A DNA stretch of 64,000 nt from DASRHY01 sp035650275 (GTDB lineage: Bacteria > Actinomycetota > Actinomycetes > Propionibacteriales > Kribbellaceae), in contig DASRHY010000339.1 in the NCBI GenBank assembly GCA_035650275.1, positions 3,063 to 67,062 of the forward strand. Direction: 5' to 3'. The notes beneath the pieces were generated by a model. It did not search any database, was not told the DNA's origin, and saw only the letters and a program-made list of their open reading frames with translations. Within the stretch, counting starts at the first letter, position 1. Every line of letters starts with the position of its first letter. The translations under genes and the position numbers were made by a program. Shown here piece after piece: positions 33,595 through 42,139 of this stretch.

Positions 33595-34575
33595 ATGACC
33601 GCGGCCGAGACCGAGCTACGGCTGGAGCAGTACCGGGTGGAGCTGACCGGGTACTGCTACCGGATGCTCGGCTCGCCGTTCGACGCCGAGGATGCGGTGC
33701 AGGAGACGCTGGTCCGCGCCTGGCGGAACCTGGACCGGTACGACGAGGAGCAGGGACCGCTGCGGCCCTGGCTGTACAAGATCGCGACCAACGTCTGCCT
33801 CGACGTGCTGCGCAGCGCCCAGCGCCGGGCTCGCGCGACCGACCTGGCTCCGCCGTCGCGGCCCGGGCCGGACATCGGGGAGCCGCTGCCGGAGAGCGCC
33901 TGGGTGCTTCCCGTCCCGGACGAGCGCGTCGTACCCGCCGGGGCCGACCCGGCCGAGCACGCCGCTCTGCGCGACTCGGTGCGGCTGGCGTTCGTCGCGG
34001 CGCTGCAGCGGCTGCCACCGCGGCAGCGCGCCGTGCTGATCCTGCGCGACGTGCTGTGCTGGCAGGCGGCCGAGGTCGCCGGGCTGCTCGACACCACGGT
34101 CGCGTCCGTCACCAGTGCGCTGCAGCGTGCCCGCGCGACTCTCGGCGCGATGCCCTCCGTCGCACCGGACCCGATGACCGATGACGAGCAGCGGCGACTG
34201 GTGGACCGGTACTGCGAGGCCTTCGAGCGGTACGACGTGGAGGCGCTGGTCGCGCTGCTGCACGAGGACGCGATCTCGTCGATGCCGCCGTTCGTGTGGT
34301 GGCTGCGCGGCCGGGACGACATCCGCAGCAGCCTGTCCGCGTCCGATCGGTTCTGCGCCGGCGCCCGGGTTGTGCGGACGGTCGCGAACGGCTCGCCCGC
34401 GTTCGGGCAGTACCTCCCGATCGGGCCGGACGGGCAGTACCGGCCGTTCGCCCTCGTCGTACTGACGCTGTCCGGCGGGCTGGTCGCCGAGGAGACCACG
34501 TACCTGGACGCCGAGCGGCTCTTCGCGCTGTTCGGCCTGCCCTCGGGCGATGAGTTCCGGGCCGCCGTTCCGTAG
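33595..34575 (+). CDS. ECF RNA polymerase sigma factor with SnoaL-like C-terminal domain
   Basis: A 326-residue protein. Sigma region 2 is at about 12-80 (YRMLGSPFDAEDAVQETLVR), region 4 at about 135-185 (RLPPRQRAVLILRDVLCW), and a C-terminal NTF2/SnoaL-like domain at about 200-320. This layout matches the mycobacterial SigG/SigJ-type ECF groups, in which the C-terminal domain takes over control and no anti-sigma gene is needed. None is nearby. TAGCGT (33582-33587) lies seven bases before the ATG, partly inside the upstream stop codon, so its own message may be leaderless. A hydrolase gene follows by 41 bases, as sigG is often followed by a hydrolase. Confidence 0.88.
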   Translation: MTAAETELRLEQYRVELTGYCYRMLGSPFDAEDAVQETLVRAWRNLDRYDEEQGPLRPWLYKIATNVCLDVLRSAQRRARATDLAPPSRPGPDIGEPLPESAWVLPVPDERVVPAGADPAEHAALRDSVRLAFVAALQRLPPRQRAVLILRDVLCWQAAEVAGLLDTTVASVTSALQRARATLGAMPSVAPDPMTDDEQRRLVDRYCEAFERYDVEALVALLHEDAISSMPPFVWWLRGRDDIRSSLSASDRFCAGARVVRTVANGSPAFGQYLPIGPDGQYRPFALVVLTLSGGLVAEETTYLDAERLFALFGLPSGDEFRAAVP

Positions 34576-34616
34576 TACCTGGTGTAAGGCGACCCGAGCG
34601 AAGGGAACGACGCACG

Positions 34617-35381
34617 ATGGCCGACTACATCGACGTGAACGGCGTGCACACCTGGTACGACGAGCGCGGCACGGGTGATCCCGTGGTGCTGCTGCACGGT
34701 GGCTTCACCGACAGCCGGGACTTCACCGGCAACCTGGACGCCCTGGCGGACACATTCCGGCTGCTGCTACCGGAACGCCGCGGCCACGGCCACACACCCG
34801 ATGTGCCCGGCCCGTTCGCGGCCGACGCGCTCGCGGACGACACCGCCACGTTCATCGAGAAGACCGCAGGCGGTCCGGTCCGGCTGGCCGGGTACAGCGC
34901 CGGCGCCATGGTCGCGCTCAGGGTCGCGGTCCGCCGTCCCGACCTGGTGGAACGGCTCGTGCTGATCAGCGGCGGCTTCGACCCGGACGGGATGGTCCTG
35001 CGGCCTTCGCTGGACGGGCCGCCGCCACCGCCACTGCTCGAGGCCTACGCCCAGGTCTCGCCTGACGGTGCCGACCACTTCGGCGAGGTGATCGCCAAGG
35101 TGGTCCGCTCGGTTGACGAGGACCGGCCGCTGACACCGGCGGAGCTGGGCACCGTCACCTGCCCGGTGCTCGTGATGGCCGCCGACGACGACATCGTCAC
35201 GCTGGAGCACACCCTGGCGATGTATCGCGCACTACCCGGCGGCCAGCTCGCGGTCGTGCCGAGGACCTCGCACCTGCTGCTGCACGAGAAGCCCGAGCTG
35301 TGCACGCGGTTGGTCACCGACTTCCTGACCGGGGACCCGGCGCCGACCTGGATGCCGATCCGCCGTGCCGAGGTGACGTGA
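34617..35381 (+). CDS. Alpha/beta-fold hydrolase downstream of ECF sigma factor
   Basis: A 254-residue cytoplasmic alpha/beta hydrolase. Motifs are VVLLHGGFTDSRDF for the oxyanion region, the nucleophile elbow GYSAGA, the acid within VLVMAADDDIVTLE, and the histidine in VVPRTSHLLLHEKPE. AAGGGA precedes the ATG. It is probably cotranscribed with the sigma factor. The substrate is unknown; lipid or lactone esters are common in this group. Confidence 0.87.
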   Translation: MADYIDVNGVHTWYDERGTGDPVVLLHGGFTDSRDFTGNLDALADTFRLLLPERRGHGHTPDVPGPFAADALADDTATFIEKTAGGPVRLAGYSAGAMVALRVAVRRPDLVERLVLISGGFDPDGMVLRPSLDGPPPPPLLEAYAQVSPDGADHFGEVIAKVVRSVDEDRPLTPAELGTVTCPVLVMAADDDIVTLEHTLAMYRALPGGQLAVVPRTSHLLLHEKPELCTRLVTDFLTGDPAPTWMPIRRAEVT

Positions 35382-35502
35382 TCGCGTCATGTCCTGTTTA
35401 CGGCTCGGATGGCCATAGGACTGGTGTGCTCGGGCGTATGAGACTGCCCTCGTCGCCACCCATCACCGGCGCCTCACTCGCACCGCGAAGAGGGAGCATC
35501 CC

Positions 35503-38500
35503 ATGCGTCCTGCCGTACGCCGATCCGCCATCGCCGTCATCAGTGCCCTGACCTCGCTGGCCTCGGTGCTGGCCGCCGTACCGGCTGCCGGTGAACCGGA
35601 GGCGACTCCCGGTCAAGGTGAGCCGGGCGGTCGCGCCGCGCGGATCACCTTGATCACCGGGGACGTGGTCGAGGTGACCCCGGCCGGCAGCGGGCGGTCC
35701 GCGGCCACCGTCCGGCCGGGCGCCGGACGGGAACGGATGCGGTTCCACACCTTCGAGCTGGACGGCGGGCTGCGAGTGCTGCCCGAGGACGTCGTCGGCC
35801 AGGTCGGTGCCGGCGTGCTCGACCCGGACCTGTTCGACGTCGAGGAGCTGCTCGCCGACGGGTACGGCGCGGCCGAGTCGCTGCCGCTGATCGTGCAGTA
35901 CGCGGGCGGCGCCCGGTCCGCGACGGCGCTCGCGGGCACGGCGGTCCGCGCGCTGCCGAGCATCGGCGGCGCGGCGGTCCGCGCGGACAAGGACGAGCTT
36001 TCGGCACTGTGGCGCTCTGTCGGAGGCGCCAACGGGTCGGCCCTGAGCGGCGGGATCGCGAAGATCTGGCTGGATGGCAGGGTGCGCCCTGTGCTGGACC
36101 GCAGTGTCGCGCAGATCGGCGCGCCGTCGGCCTGGCAGGCGGGGTACGACGGCACCGGTATCGACGTCGCCGTCCTGGACACCGGTATCGACGGCAACCA
36201 CCCGGACGTGGCCGGCCAGGTCGAGGCGACGCAGAACTTCTCCGACAGCCCGGACGCGGTAGACCACTTCGGACACGGCACGCACGTCGCGGCCACCGTG
36301 GCCGGTACCGGCGCCGGGTCCGGCGGCCAGCGCAAGGGTGTCGCGCCGGGCGCGGACCTGTTGATCGGCAAGGTGCTGAACGACGACGGCATCGGCTACG
36401 ACTCCTGGATCATCGCCGGGATGGAATGGGCCGCGGCCTCCGGTGCCGAGGTGGTCAACATGAGCCTCGGCGGTGGCGCGACCGACGGCACCGATCCGCT
36501 CAGCCAGGCCGTGAACCGGATCACCGCGGACACGGGCACGCTGTTCGTGGTGTCGGCCGGCAACGACGGCGAGCTCGGCGAGCAGACCGTCGGCACGCCC
36601 GGCGCGGCCGACGCCGCGCTGACCGTCGGCGCGGTGGACCGGGACGAGTCGCTGGCCGTGTTCTCCAGCCGCGGCCCGCGGGTCGGCGACCACGCGATCA
36701 AGCCGGACGTCACCGCGCCGGGCGTCGGCATCGTCGCCGCCCGCGCCGCCGGCACCGCGATGGGCACACCGGTAGACGACCGCTACACCGCGGCGTCCGG
36801 TACGTCGATGGCGGCACCGCACGTTGCGGGAGCGGCGGCGCTGCTCGCCCAGCAGCACCCAGACCTGGACGCGCAGGCGCTGAAGGACCTGATCGCCAGT
36901 ACGACGCGGCATAACCCGGCGCTGCAGGTGTACGAGCAGGGCACCGGCCGGGTGGATGTCGCCCGTGCGGTGTCGCAGCCGGTGTTCGGTACCGGCAACC
37001 TCGGCTTCGGCTCGCTGGCGATCCCGGACGCGCGGCCGACTACCCGGCAGCTGACGTACACCAACACGGGCAGCACGCCGCTCACCCTGGACCTGACCGT
37101 CCAGGTGACGAACCTGGAGAACGGACAGCCGGACCCGGACGGGTTCTCGGTCGGTTCGAACCAGGTCACCGTGCCCGCGGGCGAGTCTGTCGCCGTACCG
37201 GTCACGCTCGATCCCGCCTCGCTCGAGCGTGGCCGGCACGGCGGCTGGGTCGTCGCCACCGGCCCGGACGGCGTCAGCACCCGGACCGCGGTGTCGGCGA
37301 CTCTGCGCGGCCGGATGCACGAGGTGACCTTCCGGATGCGCGACCGCGCCGGCGAGCTCACCTCCACCCCGCTGATCGCGCTGTTCGGTGACTCCCGCGA
37401 GGCCGTCTACATGGGCCACATCTTCCCTTGGGCCAACGAGACCGGGGTGACGTTCCAGGTCGAGGAAGGCAGCTACCTGCTGCACGCGCTCGGAGCGGAC
37501 GGCGCGCCGCTGGACGAGCAGAGCACGCTGATCACCGACCCGGAGTTCAACGTCACCGGTGACATCTCGCTCGACCTTGACATGCGGACCGGAACCCCGA
37601 TCCGGATCGAGACCCCGAAACCGTCCGAGCAGCAGTCGGTGCTGAGCTACTACGTGCAGCGCACGCACGCGAACGGCCGCCGGATCCTGGCCGGCGTGAT
37701 GGAGTTCAGCACCACCCAGCAGGTCAACGTCACGCCGACCCGGACGCCGTCCGTAGGCTCGTACGAGTTCTCGTCCCGCTGGCAATTGGTCGCGCCGATG
37801 GTGCAGACCGCGGTGCAGGGCGTGTCCGGACCGCTGGATATCAACCTGCTGCACACCTCGCCGGCCTGGGACGGCCGGCGCCGGTTCGACCTGGTCACCG
37901 CCGGACGCGGTACGCCGGACGAGCTGGCCGCCGCCGACGTGCGCGGCAAGGCGGTGCTGCTCACGCCGTCCACCGAGGTGTCCGAGGAGGACCAGGTCGC
38001 TGCCGCCGCCGCGGCCGGTGCCGCCACGGTCCTGATCCAGCGACCGGCCGACTGGTCCGCCTGGACGGTGTGGCGACCGGTCGGGGACCGGCTGCCGGTA
38101 CCGGCGATGGTGGTCGCGTACGACGACGCGCTGCGGCTGCTCGCCCGGGTGCGGTCCGGCCGGACCTCGATCGACATCACGCTGACCACGTCGAGCCCGT
38201 ACCTGTACGACGTGTTCCACGTCGAGCGCGGCCGGGTGCCGGACAAGATCGTGCACAAGGTGACCACGCAGAACACCGCGCAGCTGGAGGTGCGCTACGG
38301 CCACACCGGCGGGTTCGACTGGGCCAAGGAGCAGCGGTTCGGCTGGAGGCCGTGGCAGGAGTACTCCTGGAACGACGCTCAGCGGATGATCGAGACCCCG
38401 AAGGTCCGCGAGGAGTGGATCTCGTCGAACGACTCGCTGTGGCAGCAGCACGCGGCGTACTTCTACACCTGGAACGACATGGGCCCGGTGTTCGGCGCGA

Positions 38501-39210
38501 CGCATCCGCCGCGGACGTACCAGCCGGGCCGAGCCGGTACCGAGAGCTGGTTCACCCCAGTGGTCCGTCCGGCCACCTCGGCCCTGCCCGGCAGCCCGGT
38601 GTCGACCCGCACCGGCGACCAGCTGGCACTGCGGGTGCCGGAGTTCGTCGACTCCTCCGGCCACTACCAGCGCACCATCGACTGGGAGGACACCGCGTCG
38701 GCCCGGCTGTACCGCGACGGCACACTGCTGCAGGAGCTGCCGAGCGCCTGGCAGAACGTGTCCGTCGGCGCCGGCGACGCGGCCTACCGGCTCGAGCTGG
38801 ACGCGGAGCGGCGGACCAGCGACGACTGGCTGTGGGGGACCCGCTCGACCACCGCGTGGGAGTTCCGGTCCAGGCGCGCGGCCGGTACGACCTTGCTGCC
38901 CCTGCTGCAGGTCGACTACGCCGTACCGGCCGATCTGGAGGGGCGGGTGTTGGGCCGGGTCCCGCACCTGCTCGGGCTCACCGTGCGGCAACAGCCGGGC
39001 CTGCCCGCACCGCAGGGCGTGCAGGTCAGGGCCGACGTGTCGTTCGACGACGGCGCGACCTGGCGGCAGGTCCCGGTGCTCGGTCACGGTGCGAAGGTGG
39101 TGGCAGTGGTCCCGTCCGGGAAGGGCGCGGTGACCCTGCGAGTCAGGGCACAGGACAAGGCCGGCAACAAGGTCGACCAGACCGTGGTGCGCGCCTACGG
39201 CTTGCGCTGA
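35503..39210 (+). CDS. Large secreted subtilisin-family (S8) protease with PA domain
   Basis: A 1235-residue preproprotein. The signal peptide is MRPAVRRSAIAVISALTSLA... ending near ALA, with GAGGGAG before the ATG. A propeptide-like region of about 170 residues precedes the catalytic domain: D226 (VLDTGID), H258 (FGHGTHVA) and S435 (GTSMAAPHVAG), with N354 (SAGNDG) for the oxyanion. After that come beta-sandwich domains and, at about 790-880, a protease-associated (PA) domain (ARGKAVLLTPSTEV-like region and DALRLLARV). The C-terminal third is beta-rich and Trp-rich (PWQEYSWNDAQRM). It is exported and probably degrades protein outside the cell. It converges on the HNH gene. Confidence 0.92.
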   Translation: MRPAVRRSAIAVISALTSLASVLAAVPAAGEPEATPGQGEPGGRAARITLITGDVVEVTPAGSGRSAATVRPGAGRERMRFHTFELDGGLRVLPEDVVGQVGAGVLDPDLFDVEELLADGYGAAESLPLIVQYAGGARSATALAGTAVRALPSIGGAAVRADKDELSALWRSVGGANGSALSGGIAKIWLDGRVRPVLDRSVAQIGAPSAWQAGYDGTGIDVAVLDTGIDGNHPDVAGQVEATQNFSDSPDAVDHFGHGTHVAATVAGTGAGSGGQRKGVAPGADLLIGKVLNDDGIGYDSWIIAGMEWAAASGAEVVNMSLGGGATDGTDPLSQAVNRITADTGTLFVVSAGNDGELGEQTVGTPGAADAALTVGAVDRDESLAVFSSRGPRVGDHAIKPDVTAPGVGIVAARAAGTAMGTPVDDRYTAASGTSMAAPHVAGAAALLAQQHPDLDAQALKDLIASTTRHNPALQVYEQGTGRVDVARAVSQPVFGTGNLGFGSLAIPDARPTTRQLTYTNTGSTPLTLDLTVQVTNLENGQPDPDGFSVGSNQVTVPAGESVAVPVTLDPASLERGRHGGWVVATGPDGVSTRTAVSATLRGRMHEVTFRMRDRAGELTSTPLIALFGDSREAVYMGHIFPWANETGVTFQVEEGSYLLHALGADGAPLDEQSTLITDPEFNVTGDISLDLDMRTGTPIRIETPKPSEQQSVLSYYVQRTHANGRRILAGVMEFSTTQQVNVTPTRTPSVGSYEFSSRWQLVAPMVQTAVQGVSGPLDINLLHTSPAWDGRRRFDLVTAGRGTPDELAAADVRGKAVLLTPSTEVSEEDQVAAAAAAGAATVLIQRPADWSAWTVWRPVGDRLPVPAMVVAYDDALRLLARVRSGRTSIDITLTTSSPYLYDVFHVERGRVPDKIVHKVTTQNTAQLEVRYGHTGGFDWAKEQRFGWRPWQEYSWNDAQRMIETPKVREEWISSNDSLWQQHAAYFYTWNDMGPVFGATHPPRTYQPGRAGTESWFTPVVRPATSALPGSPVSTRTGDQLALRVPEFVDSSGHYQRTIDWEDTASARLYRDGTLLQELPSAWQNVSVGAGDAAYRLELDAERRTSDDWLWGTRSTTAWEFRSRRAAGTTLLPLLQVDYAVPADLEGRVLGRVPHLLGLTVRQQPGLPAPQGVQVRADVSFDDGATWRQVPVLGHGAKVVAVVPSGKGAVTLRVRAQDKAGNKVDQTVVRAYGLR

Positions 39211-39247
39211 CCGGCCGAGTGTGGTGAGCGTGATGCGGTCCGGCGCG

Positions 39248-40699
39248 CTACGGCCCTGCTGACGGCAGGCTGGCGATGAGCCGCTCGCGCCGGAGGAAGT
39301 CCTGGCGGCGGATCGCTCGGCGGCGGTCTTGCTCGAGCCGGTTGCTGCCCGGTCCGAGTGCGGGTGGTGGCGTCGAGGTGTAGCGGTGGCCGGTCGGTGT
39401 CGTCACCTCGATCACCTGCCGGTGGGCGTTGCCGGTACCGCCGGATGTGCTGATCACGCGGCGGCTCCATCCCGGCATGTCCTTCACGTAGTTGCCGCGC
39501 TCGCACAGCCCGGCGCCGTTGGCCGCGCTGGTCGGTCCCCCGTCGCGGTACGGACGGACGTGATCGAGGTGCCGGACCGGCGCCGTGCAGAACGGGTCGC
39601 GGCAGACCTGGTCGCGATGCTTGATCAGCCGGGCCAGGGCGCCGTCGAACCGCCGCCGCTTGGTGTCAACGTGCACAACGGTGTCGTCGATCGGATCAGT
39701 GACGATCCGCCGCACCCATACCGCCACCGCAGCGTCGTCCGTGTCGTCTGCATCGGCCGTGTTGTCTGCAGCAGGCGTCCCGGTGGGAGCGGCTGCCTGC
39801 CCGGCGAGATCGAGGGCGACGTCAGTCGGCACGGGGCCGTATCCGCGCAGGTCAGCCGGCGCCTTGTCGTGGCCGAGGAGGCTGTCGGCGCTGATCGTCA
39901 GGCCGATCTCTACCGGGATCGCCGATGCCGTGGATTGCCCCGTGACGCGCTCGACCAACGTGTCGGCCATCAGCTGCGCGATCGAGCGGGGATCCCCGGT
40001 CGCGCGTAGAGCGCGGGCATGCCGGTCGAGGTTTGCCCAGGTGGCAACGCCTTGCTCGGCGGGCAGGACCGCCGATAGCACGGCCATAGTGTCCGGTGCC
40101 GGCCGGATGCCGACCCGCCGGTCCGATCGGGCCGTCCGCGCCCTGCCCAGCACGGCGGCCGGGTCGGCCGCGTAGCTCAGCTGCCGGGCTGCGGCCTGAA
40201 CCTGGCGGATGCTCATGCCGGGCAGGTCCGGCGCCAGGTCGGCGGCGATGGACCGTCGCACGTAGCGCGGCACATCGCGAGTTTCCTGGGCGACCACCTG
40301 AGCAGCCCATTCCGAGATCCGTCCCGCACGCAGCTGGTTGAACACCGCCGGCAGATCGGTCGACCACTCCTTCGCGAACGTGACCTGCCGCGCCGCCGCG
40401 GCCGGAGACATCCGGCGAGCGAACCCGATCTGCTCGGGGACGCCGCGTCCCCGCCGTGCTTCCGGAACGCCCGCCGCCCGCTGAGCTGCGACCTGCGATG
40501 CTGCGAAGGCTGTCGTCTCACGTGCCTGCGCAGCCGCGACCGCACCTCGAAGTCGCTCGAGGGCCGCGATCCGATCGATCCGCTCCGCATCGTCGGCAGC
40601 CGCTGGCAGCGCACCGAGCCGATCGACGAGCCCGGTCAGCTCGGCCACGACGTCGGGGCAGGCGGAGTCAGTGAAGCGGTGAGTGACGGCATCGAACAC
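39248..40699 (-). CDS. DUF222 / HNH endonuclease (13E12 repeat family type), first copy
   Basis: 483 residues from the GTG at 40699. The N-terminal DUF222 region is helical (LAPDLPGMSIRQVQAAARQL). The HNH nuclease domain is near 390-440: CRDPFCTAPVRHLDHVRPY then NGAGLCERGNYVKD, with metal and catalytic residues D-H in LDHVRP and the Cys pair. Such proteins are numerous in actinobacteria and include the mycobacterial 13E12 family. The start codon GTG lies in the exact centre of a perfect LexA box (40692-40707), and a -10-like TACACT sits seven bases before it, so transcription should be SOS-controlled and leaderless. Its relative at 59064-60533 has the same design. Confidence 0.9.
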   Translation of the reverse strand: MFDAVTHRFTDSACPDVVAELTGLVDRLGALPAAADDAERIDRIAALERLRGAVAAAQARETTAFAASQVAAQRAAGVPEARRGRGVPEQIGFARRMSPAAAARQVTFAKEWSTDLPAVFNQLRAGRISEWAAQVVAQETRDVPRYVRRSIAADLAPDLPGMSIRQVQAAARQLSYAADPAAVLGRARTARSDRRVGIRPAPDTMAVLSAVLPAEQGVATWANLDRHARALRATGDPRSIAQLMADTLVERVTGQSTASAIPVEIGLTISADSLLGHDKAPADLRGYGPVPTDVALDLAGQAAAPTGTPAADNTADADDTDDAAVAVWVRRIVTDPIDDTVVHVDTKRRRFDGALARLIKHRDQVCRDPFCTAPVRHLDHVRPYRDGGPTSAANGAGLCERGNYVKDMPGWSRRVISTSGGTGNAHRQVIEVTTPTGHRYTSTPPPALGPGSNRLEQDRRRAIRRQDFLRRERLIASLPSAGP

Positions 40700-40707
40700 G
40701 TGTTCGA
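40692..40707 (-). promoter_or_regulatory. Perfect LexA (SOS) box centred on the start codon of the HNH gene
   Basis: TCGAACACGTGTTCGA is a perfect 16-bp palindrome and an exact match to TCGAAC-N4-GTTCGA. The GTG start codon (40697-40699) occupies its centre. On the minus strand TGATACACT (extended -10) ends at the first base of the box, leaving seven bases to the start codon. Confidence 0.88.
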
Positions 40708-40765
40708 GTGTATCAGATTCGCGCTCGACCTGGGCCGCTATGTGGACGACGGGCTCCTGACGTGC

Positions 40766-41153
40766 TCAGTCCTTGGCGTTGCGGGACCAGACGAAGCAGT
40801 ACACGCCGAAGCAGGCGATCCCGAGCGCGACCGCGGTGAGCAGCAGGGGACCGCCGGGCTGCTCACGCAACGTCCGCAGCGCTGGCCCGCCGACGACAGC
40901 CGCTTCTCGACCCGCTTCTTGCCCTCGCGGTCGCGATGCCCGCTGATCGCCTCCAGGGGCTGCCAGACCGCGATCGCGAACAGCCCGACCGCGACGACCC
41001 ACAGCAGCACGCCGCCGAGCGGTTTCTCGGCCAGCTCCTGCAGCGCCGTACGCGACCAGCCCGACGGTGACGAGCAGCCGCGCGGGGCGCCGGGGTGGAC
41101 TGGTCGCCAGCCTGCCGGATCGCGTTCAGTGCGTCGCCGGTCATGTCAGACAA
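40766..41153 (-). pseudogene. Decayed DUF1206 membrane protein gene
   Basis: Three reading frames are needed. The start MSDMTGDALNAIRQAG (from 41153) is in one frame; ALQELAEKPLGGVLLWVVAV and GLFAIAVWQPLEAISGHRDR continue in a second; and ALRTLREQPGGPLLLTAVAL then GIACFGVYCFVWSRNAKD, ending at 40766, is in a third. These are recognisable parts of the DUF1206 membrane repeat, but at least two helices between them are missing. The gene is therefore frameshifted and internally deleted; intact DUF1206 proteins have about 270 residues and six helices. It is next to the HNH gene. Confidence 0.72.
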
Positions 41154-41212
41154 CTCCGATGTGGTTCACGACGCACCGGTGTGCCCACCGACGGGCTGGT
41201 GTACACGCCTGA

Positions 41213-41368
41213 TCAGTACCAGTGTTTGCGGCCGCCGACGGCCCGGCCGGTGGAGCCGAGCAGGAACAGCACTGCACCGACCACCACAAGGATCAAACCG
41301 ATGGTCCACAGGATCGAGACGTCCAGGAGCAGGCCGAGGATGAGCAGGATCACGCCAAGGACGATCAT
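41213..41368 (-). CDS. Small DUF6131-type membrane protein, 51 aa
   Basis: A 51-residue protein not found by long-frame searches. It reads MIVLGVILLILGLLLDVSIL, then WTIGLILVVVGAVLFLLG, and ends VGGRKHWY. Two membrane helices with a short loop and the GGR.HWY ending match the actinobacterial DUF6131 family. The function is unknown. GGAG lies about 10 bases before the ATG. It sits between the decayed DUF1206 gene and the tandem paralogue pair. Confidence 0.78.
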   Translation of the reverse strand: MIVLGVILLILGLLLDVSILWTIGLILVVVGAVLFLLGSTGRAVGGRKHWY

Positions 41369-41416
41369 CGAGTACTCCTTCGTTCAGCGGCCGGGCGAGG
41401 CGGTTCATCCGCGGGC

Positions 41417-41428
41417 CTATCCGGATAG
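41417..41428. terminator. Palindrome CTATCCGGATAG with flanking GC arms, possible terminator or operator
   Basis: CTATCCGGATAG is a perfect 12-bp palindrome, extended by GGGC (41413-41416) and GCCC (41430-41433) with a one-base bulge, and followed on the plus strand by TTT. It lies downstream of the paralogue operon and upstream of DUF6131 (both minus strand). The T run is on the wrong side for the minus-strand genes, so a terminator role is doubtful. Confidence 0.3.
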
Positions 41429-41494
41429 TGCCCTTTCAGGGCTACCGTGACTCGCCCGGCCGTGCAGGATTACTGGGACAGGTCCGAGGACTGG

Positions 41495-42139
41495 CTACAG
41501 CCGGAGCAGCCGCTCGAAGAAGTCCCGGTAGCGCCGCAGCGCGGACCGCAGGTCCTCCGTCGACGGCTCGCCGTCGGACCACTGGCTCTCGAGTCCCTTG
41601 TGCTGGTCGTCGAACGTCGACGCGAGCTTCTTCAGCACCTCACCGACCAGCGTGTCGGCGTCGGTCACCGCGCTGCGCGGGTCGTCGACGAAACCCTGCT
41701 GGATCGCCTCCCAGCGCGCCGTGTAGTCCATTGCGGTGTCGCCCGGGATGAGCGGCTCGTCGTCCGAGAGCGCGCCGGCCGGCCCGCCGGTGCCGGCGCC
41801 GTCGCGTGCCGTGCCGGCCGTGACACGCTCGTCGACCGTGTCACGGGCAGCCTGCTCGTCAGCCGTCGTGTCAGCCGTTGCGTCAGCGGTCGTGTCGGCG
41901 GTCGTGTCGGCGGTCGCCGTGTCGACCCTGGAGTCGGCACCTGTGTCGGCGGTCGTCGTGTCGACCCTGGAGTCGGCATCCGTGTCGGCGTAGGTGTCCG
42001 TGCGGCGGTCGGCCGGCATCGCGTCCGCCTGGTCGTCGAGCGACTCGTCGACGGGTCCCGCACGCAGCGGTTCGCGGGTCTCCCGGTCGTCCGGCTCGTT
42101 CGCCAGGTCGTGCCTCGGCTCGTTCTCGCGTGTAGTCAT
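41495..42139 (-). CDS. Hypothetical acidic protein with Ala-Asp-Thr repeats, paralogue of its upstream neighbour
   Basis: A 214-residue soluble protein of unknown function. The N-terminal 45 residues are very polar. Residues about 48-100 are low-complexity repeats of DTxADTTAD type, including two copies of DADSRVDTTTADTG-like units. The C-terminal 75 residues (TARWEAIQQGFVDDPRSAVT, then EDLRSALRRYRDFFERLL) clearly match the C-terminal domain of the gene upstream. Its ATG overlaps that gene's stop (ATGA), so the two form an operon. Confidence 0.8.
   Translation of the reverse strand: MTTRENEPRHDLANEPDDRETREPLRAGPVDESLDDQADAMPADRRTDTYADTDADSRVDTTTADTGADSRVDTATADTTADTTADATADTTADEQAARDTVDERVTAGTARDGAGTGGPAGALSDDEPLIPGDTAMDYTARWEAIQQGFVDDPRSAVTDADTLVGEVLKKLASTFDDQHKGLESQWSDGEPSTEDLRSALRRYRDFFERLLRL
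41855..41995. repeat. In-gene tandem repeats (12-bp and 39-bp periods)
   Basis: Within the acidic hypothetical gene, GTCGGCGGTCGT-like 12-mers recur around 41870-41915, and a 39-bp unit starting GTCGACCCTGGAGTCGGCA recurs at 41921 and 41960. All periods are multiples of three, so the frame is kept and the repeats encode the Ala-Asp-Thr tract. Copy-number change by slippage is likely. Confidence 0.75.

Noticed and set aside
35398..39087. 1200-codon minus-strand open frame opposite the large subtilase
   Set aside because: The plus-strand frame has a signal peptide and a full catalytic triad. The antisense product is repetitive and motif-free.
41417..41433. Rho-independent terminator for the minus-strand paralogue operon
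   Set aside because: The hairpin has its T run on the plus-strand side, the wrong side for minus-strand transcription. Kept only as a low-confidence inverted repeat.
41855..41995. Possible CRISPR array, because of short regular repeats
   Set aside because: Repeats are 12 and 39 bp, in frame, without unique spacers, and encode an Ala-Asp-Thr tract in a protein.
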